This document shows positions 46,638 to 56,726 of a stretch of DNA of 64,000 nucleotides, piece by piece. The DNA is from Enterococcus mundtii. Lineage in GTDB: Bacteria > Bacillota > Bacilli > Lactobacillales > Enterococcaceae. Below the pieces are notes generated by a model that saw only the letters and a program-made list of their open reading frames with translations, was not told where the DNA came from and made no database searches. Every line of letters starts with the position of its first letter. Within the stretch, counting starts at the first letter, position 1. The stretch covers positions 1,513,501 through 1,577,500 of the forward strand of contig NZ_CP025473.1 in NCBI RefSeq assembly GCF_003957375.1, given 5' to 3'. The translations under genes were made by a program, and so were the position numbers.

Positions 46638-47552
46638 TTAATCAATTTTTGTTATTTCTACTTCTGGTAACAATTCATCAATGAATGGGCGAACCGCTAA
46701 ATCATCCGAAAAAGCAGTTGCACTTCCACATGCCACGCCCCACTTGAACGCTTCTACCGCATCTCTATGTTTGCTATATGAACCGATAAAACCAGCAATC
46801 ATCGAGTCTCCGGCACCCACTGAATTTTTCAATGGTCGAACTAATACATTGGAACGGTAGGTTCCTTCTTTTGTGAACAATAAAGCACCATCCCCAGCCA
46901 TTGAAATCAACACATTTTTTACTCCTGTTGCCAATAATTTCTTGCCGTAAGGAATGATATCTTCAACGGAATGGAATGTCACATCATACAATTCAGCTAA
47001 TTCGTGATTGTTTGGTTTGATCAACAACGGTTCTTTTTTTAATGCTTCTTTCAAATCATCGCCGGTAGTATCGATCACAAACTCAGCACCTTTTTCGCGG
47101 ATGATCTCAATCAATTCTTGATAGAATCCAGCACGTAAACTCGCAGGTGCGCTTCCTGATAATACCACGATATCGTCTGCTCCAACTGTCGCTAATTCTG
47201 CTTTCAAACGTTCAATGGCTTGATCTGAGATTGTTGGTCCTTGTCCATTGATCTCTGTTTCAGAATCAGATTTTAATTTGATGTTGATCCGAGTATCTTC
47301 TTCCACTTGTGTGAAAGCTGTTGCGATTTGTTCTTCTTTCAACCAGTCAGAAATAAAATCCCCAGTGAAACCACCAAGAAATCCTAAAGCGGTCGAATCA
47401 GAATCGATGCGCTTCAAAATACGGGAAACATTAATCCCTTTTCCTCCAGGGACTTTGAAATCTTCGGTCATTCGATTTAAATCACCGAGTTTTAATCCAT
47501 CTACTCGTACGATAAAATCGATTGATGGATTAAGCGTTACTGTATAAATCAT
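46638..47552 (-). CDS. fruK: 1-phosphofructokinase
   Basis: A 304-residue PfkB-family kinase that converts fructose-1-phosphate to fructose-1,6-bisphosphate. It starts MIYTVTLNPSIDFIVRVDGL, carries the substrate motif VPGGKGINVSRILKR and the ATP/catalytic motif SVGAGDSMIAGFIGSYS with the base Asp near residue 250. Its ATG overlaps the fruR stop by four bases, and fruA starts 19 bases after it. Confidence 0.94.
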   Translation of the reverse strand: MIYTVTLNPSIDFIVRVDGLKLGDLNRMTEDFKVPGGKGINVSRILKRIDSDSTALGFLGGFTGDFISDWLKEEQIATAFTQVEEDTRINIKLKSDSETEINGQGPTISDQAIERLKAELATVGADDIVVLSGSAPASLRAGFYQELIEIIREKGAEFVIDTTGDDLKEALKKEPLLIKPNNHELAELYDVTFHSVEDIIPYGKKLLATGVKNVLISMAGDGALLFTKEGTYRSNVLVRPLKNSVGAGDSMIAGFIGSYSKHRDAVEAFKWGVACGSATAFSDDLAVRPFIDELLPEVEITKID

Positions 47553-48301
47553 TGATTTGCCTCCTTAATTGTCGTCCGTTCACTGTAGTCGTCAAGAAAT
47601 TCTAGTGGACAACGCTCGGTTATGATCGTGGCATCTTGCAGTGGTGCAACAGAAACAAAGGTTTGCTTATTGAACTTCGTATGGTCAAGTAAAACATAAC
47701 TATCTTGTGCATTTCTAATTGCTAAGCGTTTGACCGCAGCTTCTTCTGGATCTGGGGTAGTGAATCCACGTTCAAGATGAACGCCATTCATTCCCATAAA
47801 TGCTTTATTAAAATGGTAATCCTGTAATTGGCTAAGTGTATTAGCTCCTAATACTGCATTCGTTGAGAGTTTCACTTGCCCCCCTAAAACGATCGTTGAG
47901 ATTTGTAGATCAACTAGCACGGCAGCATGTTTCACTGAATTGGTTACAACAGTGATCTGTTTACCTTTTAAAAAAGGGATCATCTCTAACGTGGTTGATC
48001 CTGCATCAAGATAAATGACTTCTTCATCGTTCACCAGTTCTGCTGCTAATCGTGCAATCATCTGCTTTTCATGAACGTTTTTGAGCGTTTTTTCACTCAT
48101 GTTTTGTTCAAAACCTAAAAGATCCTCTTTTTTTGCTCCTCCATGGATACGTTGCAATAAACCTTCATCTTCTAACTCTTGAAGATCCCGTCTAATCGTT
48201 GATTCAGAAGCATCTAACAAGACTACTAACTCTTGGGATTTGACAATTTTATGTTGTTCCAATAGTTGTAGAATTTTCTGTTTACGTTCTTCTGTAAGCA
48301 T
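47549..48301 (-). CDS. fruR: DeoR-family fructose operon repressor
   Basis: A 250-residue regulator. The N-terminal helix-turn-helix reads LEQHKIVKSQELVVLLDASE, then STIRRDLQELEDEGLLQRIHGG. The C-terminal DeoR sugar-phosphate domain includes VIYLDAGSTTLEMIPFL and the YVLLDHTKF segment. It likely represses its own operon until fructose-1-phosphate appears. I chose ATG 48301 (MLTEERKQ); GTG codons 6 and 12 bases upstream are alternative starts and the ribosome-binding site is GAGG. Confidence 0.9.
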   Translation of the reverse strand: MLTEERKQKILQLLEQHKIVKSQELVVLLDASESTIRRDLQELEDEGLLQRIHGGAKKEDLLGFEQNMSEKTLKNVHEKQMIARLAAELVNDEEVIYLDAGSTTLEMIPFLKGKQITVVTNSVKHAAVLVDLQISTIVLGGQVKLSTNAVLGANTLSQLQDYHFNKAFMGMNGVHLERGFTTPDPEEAAVKRLAIRNAQDSYVLLDHTKFNKQTFVSVAPLQDATIITERCPLEFLDDYSERTTIKEANQ

Positions 48302-48345
48302 TTCCACGATCACCTCACGATAGATTCTAGCATATTTTTATATAA

Positions 48346-48376
48346 CATTCAACAATATTCATTCAAAAACATTCAA
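48346..48376 (-). promoter_or_regulatory. Putative FruR operator repeats in the fruR promoter
   Basis: Three direct copies of TTGAATG on the minus strand (at 48352-48346, 48366-48360 and 48376-48370), spaced 14 and 10 bases, next to a TATATA-type -10 at about 48343. Direct repeats like these are typical DeoR-family operators. This would allow autoregulation. Confidence 0.6.
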
Positions 48377-48426
48377 AAACGATAAAAATCTTGAATACAC
48401 ACGTAACTTCAACTACAAGTATGAAA

Positions 48427-48462
48427 GCATCCACAAAATCATACTTCAATTTTTGTGGATGC
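48427..48462. terminator. Hairpin related to the dispersed repeat family
   Basis: GCATCCACAAAA and TTTTTGTGGATGC arms with an 11-base loop. The arm sequence recurs in the stem nested inside repeat copy B (59290-59352). Its place downstream of the 442-residue gene suggests use as a terminator. Confidence 0.55.
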
Positions 48463-48554
48463 CTTCTGATATTTTAGATTTTGAACTACTTTACCATTTC
48501 ACTTTTCCGATCATCTCCGTATGATCCAGCTTTTCTTGAAATGATTGACATCAG

Positions 48555-49880
48555 CTAATTTTTCTGCATCAATAGATTACCAGACAATTCAGCTTGATCT
48601 ATCAAGACGACCCGGAGACGTTTTTTTCCTTGAACTGCATCAAAGCTTAAACGTCCTCTTCTCTTGCGTATTCGTTTGAATTGAATCTCTGATAATCGAT
48701 TGCGGATCTCCTCGATAGGAAAATCAGCTAAAAACTTAATCGGCAAGTAAATGCGCAATGAGGTCAAATAGTCTTGGTACATTTCATCGGGGGCTTCGAC
48801 ATTCAAGTATTCATTAATATAATAACTATAAGCATCGATTCCCTTGTCTAACATGAATGTTGGATCGATCACTTTATAACAGATCAACTGGCTATGGCTT
48901 TCATCAATCCAAGGAAAAAATGCTTGACGATTAAGGACACCTCTCGCTCTTTTTTCTTTATAATCGTAAGTAGCAAAATCATAGCTTCTTGTTACGAAAA
49001 ATGTTGCTTTCTTCTTTTCTGTTGGTTGCATCAAATGATTTTGATACTGGACCGCTTGCAAGGAGTCTTGGGTATAGGCATATTCGACAAATGGCTCTTT
49101 CAGTAAACCAACGCCGTTGTCCCACGACAAATGATCAAAGCCTAATTGATCTCGATAGTATTGTTGAAATTTTAAATTCGCTTCACTTTGCCAACGAAAT
49201 GGATCGCGATACAACTGGATACCAATTACTTGATTCTCGTATTGGATGATTTCCTCCACCTGTTGCATTTCCAAAAAAATCTCTTTAGGGATCAGTCGAT
49301 AATAATATTGACTATAATACATTTCCCAACAAGAAGTAAAACAACGCCCTTCTACGATTAGATCATAACCGGGAAACTGGTTACAATCTACCACAATCTG
49401 CCCATTTTGCCCTTTGATTTTAGGCAACTTTTCGATGTTCTCGGCAGATTCAAAGGATAAACGCTTTTCGATTTCTTTCGTATTATGATATAAATATTCT
49501 TCGACACTTCTCATATAAGCAAAAATACCATTTTTTTGCATTTTTGTTTGAAGATAGTTTCGAATCACCGATTCATTTTTTTGAAATACCTGCCACAAAA
49601 ACTGATAATCAATTTGGAGATGATGATAGCCAAATTCCAAACGGCAAGTAAGCTTATTCTGATAAATTTCAAACCAACCGATCTCTTCATCAGAGATTTC
49701 TTCTAAGGCTTTTTTTAGTGCATTTAAGGTATATGGTTCTTTCGTATGACGAGAGGATTGAAAAAAGTCAGGGGCAAGCAAGATACGAGTAAGCATGGAC
49801 CAATCATAGGCTTCTTCTTTTTCGTTCGTACGATCTCTGGTCAAGACAAGACGGAACATCATTTTTTCTTTCGACACCAT
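48555..49880 (-). CDS. Uncharacterised 442-residue protein
   Basis: I do not recognise this gene. The product starts MVSKEKMMFRLVLTRDRTNE, has no signal peptide or membrane helix, and is rich in Tyr, Phe, Gln and Glu. Apparent features are the aromatic patch EMYYSQYYYRLIPKEIF near the middle, a FFVTRSYDFATYDYKEKRAR segment, and a basic stretch FKRIRKRRGRLSF near residue 410. The basic stretch and soluble character might suggest nucleic-acid binding, but nothing is decisive. ATG 49880 follows AGAGAGGTGAGAAAT. It appears monocistronic, between fruR and a small plus-strand gene. Confidence 0.7.
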   Translation of the reverse strand: MVSKEKMMFRLVLTRDRTNEKEEAYDWSMLTRILLAPDFFQSSRHTKEPYTLNALKKALEEISDEEIGWFEIYQNKLTCRLEFGYHHLQIDYQFLWQVFQKNESVIRNYLQTKMQKNGIFAYMRSVEEYLYHNTKEIEKRLSFESAENIEKLPKIKGQNGQIVVDCNQFPGYDLIVEGRCFTSCWEMYYSQYYYRLIPKEIFLEMQQVEEIIQYENQVIGIQLYRDPFRWQSEANLKFQQYYRDQLGFDHLSWDNGVGLLKEPFVEYAYTQDSLQAVQYQNHLMQPTEKKKATFFVTRSYDFATYDYKEKRARGVLNRQAFFPWIDESHSQLICYKVIDPTFMLDKGIDAYSYYINEYLNVEAPDEMYQDYLTSLRIYLPIKFLADFPIEEIRNRLSEIQFKRIRKRRGRLSFDAVQGKKRLRVVLIDQAELSGNLLMQKN

Positions 49881-50006
49881 ATTTCTCACCTCTCTCAAAT
49901 CTATTTATAATCAAATTATAACGAATAATAAAAAAAAACTAAAACTTTTCGTCTTATGCCACGGATTGTGGGGTAGCATGTTAAAATAAAGGAAGAGGTG
50001 AGAAAC

Positions 50007-50156
50007 ATGGGATTGAAATTTGAGCGTACAGATAATTTCGACAAACTATTTGAATCTTTTGGCGTTGATCCGGAAAAGACCGTTGCTCCAAAAGAAGACA
50101 TTGATCGCTTTTTAAAACCAAAAAGCGACCCAAAAAAAGACAAAAAAAAGAAATAA
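50007..50156 (+). CDS. SPJ_0845 family small protein
   Basis: A 49-residue protein starting MGLKFERTDNFDKLFESFGV and ending in a lysine run (DPKKDKKKK). It matches the small conserved SPJ_0845-type proteins of streptococci and enterococci, whose role is unknown. AGGAAGAGGTGAGAAAC precedes ATG 50007. The tail is basic and likely disordered. It is convergent with engB across a shared terminator. Confidence 0.8.
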   Translation: MGLKFERTDNFDKLFESFGVDPEKTVAPKEDIDRFLKPKSDPKKDKKKK

Positions 50157-50163
50157 ACAAAAA

Positions 50164-50217
50164 AGACTTGATACCTTAGCTTTTGAAAGTTTGCCTTTCA
50201 ACCTAAGTATCAAGTCT
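50164..50217. terminator. Bidirectional terminator between SPJ_0845 gene and engB
   Basis: Arms AGACTTGATACCTTA and TAAGTATCAAGTCT (one bulged base) with further pairing in the loop, flanked by A-run and T-rich sequence. Confidence 0.85.
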
Positions 50218-50223
50218 ATTTGT

Positions 50224-50811
50224 TTACTCGCTGATCGCTTCTTCGATGGCTTTCCATGCTTCTTCTTTTCCTTGTTTCGTTACAGAAGAAAATAAAATGA
50301 ATGTGTCATTGCGATCGAAATTCAACGCTTTTTTAATTTCGCTTTCGTGTTTGTTCCATTTTCCACGAGGGATCTTATCTGCTTTTGTCGCAACAACGAT
50401 CACTGGGATATCATAGTATTTTAAGAATTCATACATTTGGATATCTTCTTGCGATGGTTTATGGCGAACATCCACCAGTGATACCACTGCTTTTAATTGT
50501 TCTCTAGATGTCAAATAAGTTTCGATCATCTTTCCCCATTTCGCACGCTCAGTTTTAGAAACTTTCGCGTAACCATAACCTGGAACATCGACAAAATGCA
50601 GCGCATTTTCGATCAGATAAAAATTCAGGGTTTGTGTTTTCCCGGGTTTACCTGATGTACGGGCGAGATTCTTTCGATCGATCAGCGTATTGATAAAGGA
50701 AGATTTCCCGACATTTGAGCGACCTGCTAAGGCAATCTCTGGTAGATCTGTTTCTGGATATTGTTTCGGTGCCACAGCACTGATCACAATATCCGCATGA
50801 TGGACTTTCAT
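50224..50811 (-). CDS. engB: Ribosome biogenesis GTPase EngB (YsxC/YihA)
   Basis: A 195-residue GTPase needed for large-subunit assembly. G1 is [12 protein letters not shown] near residue 30, G3 [12 protein letters not shown]4 ATKADKIP and a G5-like SSVTKQG. The start is ATG 50811 (MKVHHADI), with AAGGAGAG upstream; the frame is open to 50925 but no ribosome-binding site supports that. It lies about 115 bases after clpX and is probably cotranscribed with it, a common arrangement in Firmicutes. Confidence 0.94.
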   Translation of the reverse strand: MKVHHADIVISAVAPKQYPETDLPEIALAGRSNVGKSSFINTLIDRKNLARTSGKPGKTQTLNFYLIENALHFVDVPGYGYAKVSKTERAKWGKMIETYLTSREQLKAVVSLVDVRHKPSQEDIQMYEFLKYYDIPVIVVATKADKIPRGKWNKHESEIKKALNFDRNDTFILFSSVTKQGKEEAWKAIEEAISE

Positions 50812-50926
50812 ATGCTCTCTCTCCTTCAAAACGGTAAAGTGGCTCAATCCCTCTCCACTTTCTTCGACAGAATAAAAAGGAGTAGTCGAAAAAGCTGCTA
50901 AAACTTTCACGACTGCTCCTTTCATT

Positions 50927-52173
50927 TTATCCCGCTTTTTTTTCTGAGTCTTTGTAAATAACTGTTGGTTTGCCGGTAAGTTCGGCAGCTTCTTTTGTAA
51001 TGATCACTTTTTCGATCGTTTCATCAGAAGGAATATCAAACATGACATCCATCATGATTTCTTCGATGATCGAACGCAACCCACGTGCACCAGTATTGCG
51101 CTCAATTGCTTTTTTCGCAATGGCTTTTAGTGCTTCTGGTTCAAATTCTAAAGCAGTGTCATCTAGTGAAAGTAATTTTTGGTATTGTTTCACTAATGCA
51201 TTTTTTGGTTCCGTCAAGATACGAACTAAATCGTCGGTTGTTAGTTTTTCTAACGCAGCCATTACAGGTAAGCGTCCGATAAACTCTGGGATCAAGCCGA
51301 ACTTCAATAGATCTTCAGGAATGATATGTTGCATGACACTTTCATTTTCTGAAAGCTTTTGGTTTTGTGTACCGAAACCAATTGTTTTCTCGCCCATACG
51401 ATTTTTTACAATTGTTTCGATACCATCAAACGCACCACCGACAATGAACAACACATTCGTCGTATCGATTTGGATGAATTCTTGATGAGGATGTTTGCGT
51501 CCACCTTGTGGCGGCACACTGGCAACTGTTCCTTCCAAGATTTTCAGTAAGGCTTGTTGTACGCCTTCCCCTGATACATCGCGTGTGATCGATACATTTT
51601 CGCTTTTACGTGCAATTTTGTCGATCTCATCAATGTAGATGATTCCTTTTTCCGCACGTTCAACATTGTAATCAGCAGATTGCAAAAGTTTCAATAAGAT
51701 ATTTTCTACATCTTCACCTACATAACCAGCTTCTGTCAAACTTGTTGCATCAGCAATGGCAAATGGTACATTCAATGTTTTTGCTAATGTTTGCGCTAAG
51801 AATGTTTTACCGGAACCAGTTGGACCGATCAGGCAGATATTACTTTTTTGCAATTCGACATCATCACTGTCTTGTGCTCCTTGATTGACACGTTTATAGT
51901 GATTGTATACAGCTACAGCCAATGAACGTTTTGCACGTTCTTGTCCAATCACATAATTATCCAATACTTCAAGAATCTCAGAAGGTTTTGGTACTTCAGT
52001 AAACTCTCGTACTGCTTCTTCATAGAATTCTTCATCAATGATTTCTTTACATAGGTCGATACATTCGTTACAGATGTAGACCCCGGACCTGCTACGATTT
52101 TCTTCACTTCTTCTTGTGTTTTACCACAAAAAGAACAGCGTACAGTCTCATTACCACTTGGATTATCATACAT
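50927..52173 (-). pseudogene. clpX: ATP-dependent protease ATPase subunit ClpX, frameshifted in the zinc-binding domain
   Basis: Starts at ATG 52173 ([20 protein letters not shown]) with AAGGGGTGAAGACC upstream. The frame breaks in a G4 run at about 52081-52084, where G5 would give [14 protein letters not shown], the second zinc-cysteine pair. The remaining frame from about 51964 is complete: Walker [12 protein letters not shown], Walker [14 protein letters not shown], the [14 protein letters not shown] pore region, sensor [11 protein letters not shown] and C-terminus. With one base restored the protein is about 415 residues, normal for ClpX. Either a sequencing error or a truncation that removes the adaptor-binding domain. 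ClpX feeds substrates to ClpP. Confidence 0.9.
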
Positions 52174-52291
52174 GGTCTTCACCCCTTAACTTGCGTTGAT
52201 TCGCAAGAAACTATCAAAGACTTTACAGTCTTTCCCTATCATACCATAATTTAAAAAAAAGCAAAAGTATCAAAGAAGTTTAAAACAAAAC

Positions 52292-52330
52292 GAAAGAGTC
52301 TAGGCTTCATCTAGGCGCCTGGACTCTTTC
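52292..52330 (-). terminator. Terminator of tig
   Basis: GAAAGAGTC and GACTCTTTC arms with additional internal pairing (TAGGC/GCCT), 30 bases past the tig stop and upstream of clpX. Confidence 0.75.
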
Positions 52331-52360
52331 ATATAGATGCAGATCAATAATTCTATTCGT

Positions 52361-53647
52361 TTATTCTGCTTCTTTTGCTGTACTTGTAATCAATTCGATT
52401 GCTTTTTTCATGATCACATCATGTTTTAACATATCTTCTGTCAATACACGTTTGATTTGGTCAATCGGCATATTGTAAGTTTCTGCTAATTCTTGGATCT
52501 CTGCAGTGATTTCTTCTTCTGTTGCATCTAAGTTTTCAGCAGCTGCTACAGCTTCGATCACAAGGTTTGTTTTTGTACGCATTTCTGCTTCTTCTTCAAA
52601 CTGTTTGTGCAAATCTTCTTCTGTTGAACCAGTTAATTGGTAGTACATTTCTGGTGAGATCCCTTGACGTTGCATGTTGTTTAAGAATTCGTCCATTGAA
52701 CGGTGAACTTCATCATGGACCATGACATGTGGAAGATCAACGATTTCCGCATTTTCGACTGCCAATTTGATTGCTGCTTCATCTTTTGCATCTTCTGCAG
52801 CTTTTTCTTTCGTTTCAGTCAATTCTTTCATGTATTTTTCTTTTAATTCTGCTAATGTAGATACTTCATCGTCTACATCTTTTGCGAACTCATCATCTAG
52901 TTCAGGTACTTCTTTTGTTTTCACTTCGTGGATCGTTACTTTGAAGACTGCTTCTTTACCTGCAAGATCTTCTGCTTGATAATCTTCTGGGAATGTCACA
53001 GTAACATCTAAGTTTTCACCTGATTTATGGCCAACTAATTGGTCTTCAAAACCAGGAATGAATGAACCTGATCCTAATTCAAGTGAATGGTTTTCGCCTT
53101 TTCCACTTTCGAATGCTTCATCGTTGATGAAACCTTCAAAATCGATGACAACAGTGTCGCCATTTTCAGCTGCAGCATCTTCTTTGATGACTAATTCAGC
53201 TTGCGCTTCTTGTTCACGTTTAATGCGTTCTTCAACGTCTGCTTCTGTTACTTCACGGTCTTGTTTTTCAACCACTAAGTCTTTGTAATCACCTAATTTT
53301 ACTTCAGGTTTTACAGTTACTTCTGCTGTGATCGTCCAGTCTTGACCTTTTTCCATGCTTGCTACATCAATCTTAGGTTGAGAAACCGGATCGATTGCTG
53401 CTTCTTTAACAGCTGCTTCATATGCTTCAGGTAAGACAGCGTTCAATGCATCTTCGTACAATGCTTCTTCTCCGTACATACGGTTGAATACTTGACGAGA
53501 TACTTTTCCTTTACGGAATCCAGGAACGTTCAAGTTTCCTTTTACTTTATTAAAGGCAGTTGTCAATCCTTTTTGGATTTGATCTTGCCCGATCGTAAAT
53601 GTTAAAACACCATCATTTGTGCCTTTTTTTTCGAATGTTGCAGTCAT
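52361..53647 (-). CDS. tig: Trigger factor
   Basis: A 428-residue ribosome-associated chaperone. The N-terminal ribosome-binding domain has the signature [12 protein letters not shown] (GFRxGxxP-like) near residue 40. The FKBP-type prolyl isomerase domain (about 160-245) has [20 protein letters not shown] and [19 protein letters not shown] long acidic helical C-terminal domain follows. It assists folding of nascent chains. It is separated from clpX by its terminator, and the tig-clpX-engB neighbourhood is normal for Firmicutes. Confidence 0.96.
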   Translation of the reverse strand: MTATFEKKGTNDGVLTFTIGQDQIQKGLTTAFNKVKGNLNVPGFRKGKVSRQVFNRMYGEEALYEDALNAVLPEAYEAAVKEAAIDPVSQPKIDVASMEKGQDWTITAEVTVKPEVKLGDYKDLVVEKQDREVTEADVEERIKREQEAQAELVIKEDAAAENGDTVVIDFEGFINDEAFESGKGENHSLELGSGSFIPGFEDQLVGHKSGENLDVTVTFPEDYQAEDLAGKEAVFKVTIHEVKTKEVPELDDEFAKDVDDEVSTLAELKEKYMKELTETKEKAAEDAKDEAAIKLAVENAEIVDLPHVMVHDEVHRSMDEFLNNMQRQGISPEMYYQLTGSTEEDLHKQFEEEAEMRTKTNLVIEAVAAAENLDATEEEITAEIQELAETYNMPIDQIKRVLTEDMLKHDVIMKKAIELITSTAKEAE

Positions 53648-53799
53648 TTATTTCCCTCCGAGTTTAGAAATTCATTTTGATACATCAAAAACGTTTCATG
53701 CATACCTTTAAATAGTACACTAACCCTTCCAAATTGTAAACATATTGAACGAGGGGAATCCACGTTTTTCATGACTTTTTTATCTTTTCCTCTGTTTTT

Positions 53800-54735
53800 T
53801 TACGTATTGAATAATAATAGTTCTGTCATTATTTTATTTCTTTTTTCAGTGAATTCGTGTTGTTCAGATGCCAAAAAATCCTCACACGGCTGATTCGTAT
53901 AGGTTGCTACTGTTTGTTTGAACCACTTGTCAAGATTTCCAATGTAGCTATCATAGATCGGATAAACGATCGCCGATTGCATCGCAAACTCTTCTTTTAA
54001 ATTCTTACTCATCAAGGCGTCTTCTCGCTCATACGCTTCCGCCATTTGTTTGATTCGTCGATAGGAAGTTTGCTCTTCTGGACGCACCATTTTCTTTGGT
54101 ATCACTTCGATCAACTCTTCCTCGATCGTCAAGTATGCAACTGGTGCTGCTTCTTTGACTTGAACGAGCGACTCAAGCAACTTGGCCCTTACAAGAACAT
54201 GGACCGTTTTTAAAACGAGCAACTTTCTAGCGGTCTGGATAAATTCGTGGTAAGGCAGTTGTTCGATTTCTTGGATATAACTCAACTGGGTAGTTGGTTT
54301 TTCAAAAGGTAATTTTTCTACCAGTTGATAGATTTCACGAATCTTCTGTCTTCGCATCTGTCCGACTAATTCTTCTGATTGTTGGATTTTCAACAAAACT
54401 GCTTGCTCAAAATCATCGGGGAAATCAGCACTTGCAATCAATTTTCGTGCATATAAAAAATCTTTTGCTGTAATCAGTAGATCAAAGTAAAAAGTAGCCA
54501 ATTCTTCATTCATCAAATACTGTTTTTCATGCAAAAGTGCTTGATGAAGTGCCTCTTCCCACATATCCAATTCTGATAGTGCCAACACGTATAACGTATT
54601 CGCTTCAAATGTTGCTTCAAGTTCATATGCACGTTCAAACAGCTCTTTTGCTTGACTGTACTGATGATCTGTTAATGCCTGTTGGCCAATACGCATCAAA
54701 TTGTCGTATTTATCAGGAAAATCGATCGGTCTCAC
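53800..54735 (-). CDS. Tetratricopeptide-repeat protein
   Basis: A 311-residue soluble helical protein. Helix-pair repeats occur at MRIGQQALTDHQYSQAKELF, then ERAYELEATFEANTLYVLAL, and SELDMWEEALHQALLHEKQY, the usual TPR pattern with small-residue positions. The remainder is helical with no recognised domain. It is likely a scaffold or adaptor, partner unknown. The start is GTG 54735, with GAAGGGAAGAACC upstream; the first internal ATG is codon 14. It precedes tig on the same strand. Confidence 0.7.
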   Translation of the reverse strand: MRPIDFPDKYDNLMRIGQQALTDHQYSQAKELFERAYELEATFEANTLYVLALSELDMWEEALHQALLHEKQYLMNEELATFYFDLLITAKDFLYARKLIASADFPDDFEQAVLLKIQQSEELVGQMRRQKIREIYQLVEKLPFEKPTTQLSYIQEIEQLPYHEFIQTARKLLVLKTVHVLVRAKLLESLVQVKEAAPVAYLTIEEELIEVIPKKMVRPEEQTSYRRIKQMAEAYEREDALMSKNLKEEFAMQSAIVYPIYDSYIGNLDKWFKQTVATYTNQPCEDFLASEQHEFTEKRNKIMTELLLFNT

Positions 54736-54823
54736 TTAGGTTCTTCCCTTCACTGTTTTATCATTTGTCTGACACGACTTATTGAACAATAACCATATTC
54801 AGCCATTTTCTCTATTTAAAGAA

Positions 54824-55687
54824 TCAAGCATTCATCTCTTGATTAAATGCTTTGATCATATTGATGGTTACTACACTCGTATTCGAAAAATAATCACCGA
54901 TGTGTTGTTTTTTCTTACTAAAGATGACCGGGAGATAGCCGATATAAAGTAACGGAAATCTCAAAATGAAGCGACAAGCGCCCTCACGGACTAATACTGT
55001 ACTCCATGAAAGTTCCTCTTCATCAAAACTGATCACTCGAATACCAAAAATCATTTTCCCGATCGTCTGGCCGTGATTCCATTTCGTCAATAAAATAAAA
55101 TAAGCTAAATAGGCGACCAATGACAAACTACCATAGATACTCAAATATGAATCAGAAACTTGAAGCCATCCTAGGTTCACTGCGATGCCTAACGTTAAGC
55201 GAGTAATGGACCCAATACAAATCAGATCAACTAAAAACGCAGCAAAACGAACCCAAAAACCGGCAAAGAAATAATAAGGAAAGCGATTGATACTTGGTTC
55301 ATCGGTTTTCTGTTCTGTATATTTTTTCCATTTTTTCTGATTTTCTTTGATCTCAGTTTCTGACAGTGGTTTTTCTTCAAAGGAACTTAGCACCTTTTGA
55401 GAAAATCCCGGATCTGGTCCTACAGCCGGTTGGTCATTTTTTGCTTGTGTTACAAACCCAAGTTCTTCCAACGAGCTACTTGTGTTTTTGTCAGCTGTGA
55501 TTTCGTCTTTAGTAGCAACTGAAGCATCTACTGTATCTTGTTTTCTACTAGTAGGATCTACTAATTTATTTTCTTCTACCTTAAAAACTTGTTTAGATGA
55601 TATCTCCGTACGTTCAGCTACTTTCGGTTCCTCATTGATCTTTGATCGTTCTTCGGGTGTTGACGCGTTCGTTGATTTCTCGTTCAT
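54824..55687 (-). CDS. RDD family membrane protein
   Basis: A 287-residue protein. A charged, Ser/Thr/Glu-rich region of about 130 residues (KVAERTEISSKQVFKVEENK and following) precedes an RDD domain. The domain starts FFAGFWVRFAAFLVDLICIG, with the first Arg and Asp of the RDD signature, and has further helices at LSLVAYLAYFILL and near the C-terminus (HGQTIGKMIFGIRVISFDEE). The function of RDD proteins is unclear; some act in ion exchange. The stop of sppA precedes its start by two bases, so the two are likely coupled. Confidence 0.8.
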   Translation of the reverse strand: MNEKSTNASTPEERSKINEEPKVAERTEISSKQVFKVEENKLVDPTSRKQDTVDASVATKDEITADKNTSSSLEELGFVTQAKNDQPAVGPDPGFSQKVLSSFEEKPLSETEIKENQKKWKKYTEQKTDEPSINRFPYYFFAGFWVRFAAFLVDLICIGSITRLTLGIAVNLGWLQVSDSYLSIYGSLSLVAYLAYFILLTKWNHGQTIGKMIFGIRVISFDEEELSWSTVLVREGACRFILRFPLLYIGYLPVIFSKKKQHIGDYFSNTSVVTINMIKAFNQEMNA

Positions 55688-55689
55688 GC

Positions 55690-56715
55690 TTACTCACCTC
55701 CATATAGATACATTGCTCTTGGAGATTCTGCTGTCCCTAGACTTTCAAGAAATGACAAGATCTGACTTGTTTCAGAAGCTTGCAACCCTTGTAATTCTGC
55801 TAATTTTGCACCAAACCAAGTATTGCCAAATCCAGTAGAACTAGTTGAGTATTCGACCAACTCAGCATCTTGTAGATCAAGATCTTCTCTCATCGCAGCT
55901 AAAGCATCTGTTGGATAGCCGATTTCGTCCACCAATCCTGCTTCTTTCGCTTGTACACCATCGTAAATACGGCCATCTGCGACTTTTTTCACTTCATCTT
56001 CTGATTTGTTTCTTCCTTCACTAACTACTTTAACAAAACGATTATAGGCGTTATCGATGTAAGCTTGTAATACTGCATGATCTTGCTCAGTTTCAGGTCG
56101 AGTAGCCGATCCCATATCTTTTAGTGCGCCACTCTTTACTGTTGTATCTTCGACACCGATTTTTTCAAGTAAGCCCGAATAGTTGAGTCCGGACATGATC
56201 ACACCGATTGAACCAGTCACTGTTTCTTCCGTTGCAAAGATTTTATCTGCTTGTGCGGAAATATAGTAACCACCACTGGCAGCCATATTTTTCATACTGA
56301 CATACATCGGTAGATCACGTTCTGTTCGGACCTCGTTGAGTAAATTGGCAATTTCTGCACTTTCATAAACTCCGCCACCCGGAGAATTGACTTCCAATAA
56401 AATCCCACTTACGCGTTCATCGGCCTCGATCGCTTCAATTTGTTTCAAGAAATCTTCATGATTATAACTCTCAGTAGCAAATAAACCAGAAGAGCCTCCG
56501 CTAGCTATGGCACCATCAACGGACAATTTTGCGATTCTTTCCATGCCACTGCCTTCTTCAAGTACCACTGGTGACATTTCATCGTCCCCATATAACCAAC
56601 TATTGATGCTCCCCATCTGCACCTCTTCTTGCGGTTGCGTCAAACTTGATGATACCAACGAAATAACCAATAAGCCGGCAGCAATCAGTACTGCTATCCA
56701 ACGTTTCTTATTCAT
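55690..56715 (-). CDS. sppA: Signal peptide peptidase SppA
   Basis: A 341-residue serine protease that degrades leftover signal peptides in the membrane. An N-terminal transmembrane anchor (RWIAVLIAAGLLVISLVSSS) is followed by the S49 peptidase domain. The catalytic Ser is in SMKNMAASGGYYISAQADKI and the Lys in TVKSGALKDMGSATRPE, and EVNSPGGGVYESAEIA is the oxyanion loop. The length is that of the Gram-positive single-domain type. It is upstream of the RDD protein gene, with two bases between. Confidence 0.92.
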   Translation of the reverse strand: MNKKRWIAVLIAAGLLVISLVSSSLTQPQEEVQMGSINSWLYGDDEMSPVVLEEGSGMERIAKLSVDGAIASGGSSGLFATESYNHEDFLKQIEAIEADERVSGILLEVNSPGGGVYESAEIANLLNEVRTERDLPMYVSMKNMAASGGYYISAQADKIFATEETVTGSIGVIMSGLNYSGLLEKIGVEDTTVKSGALKDMGSATRPETEQDHAVLQAYIDNAYNRFVKVVSEGRNKSEDEVKKVADGRIYDGVQAKEAGLVDEIGYPTDALAAMREDLDLQDAELVEYSTSSTGFGNTWFGAKLAELQGLQASETSQILSFLESLGTAESPRAMYLYGGE

Positions 56716-56726
56716 TTTACACTCTC

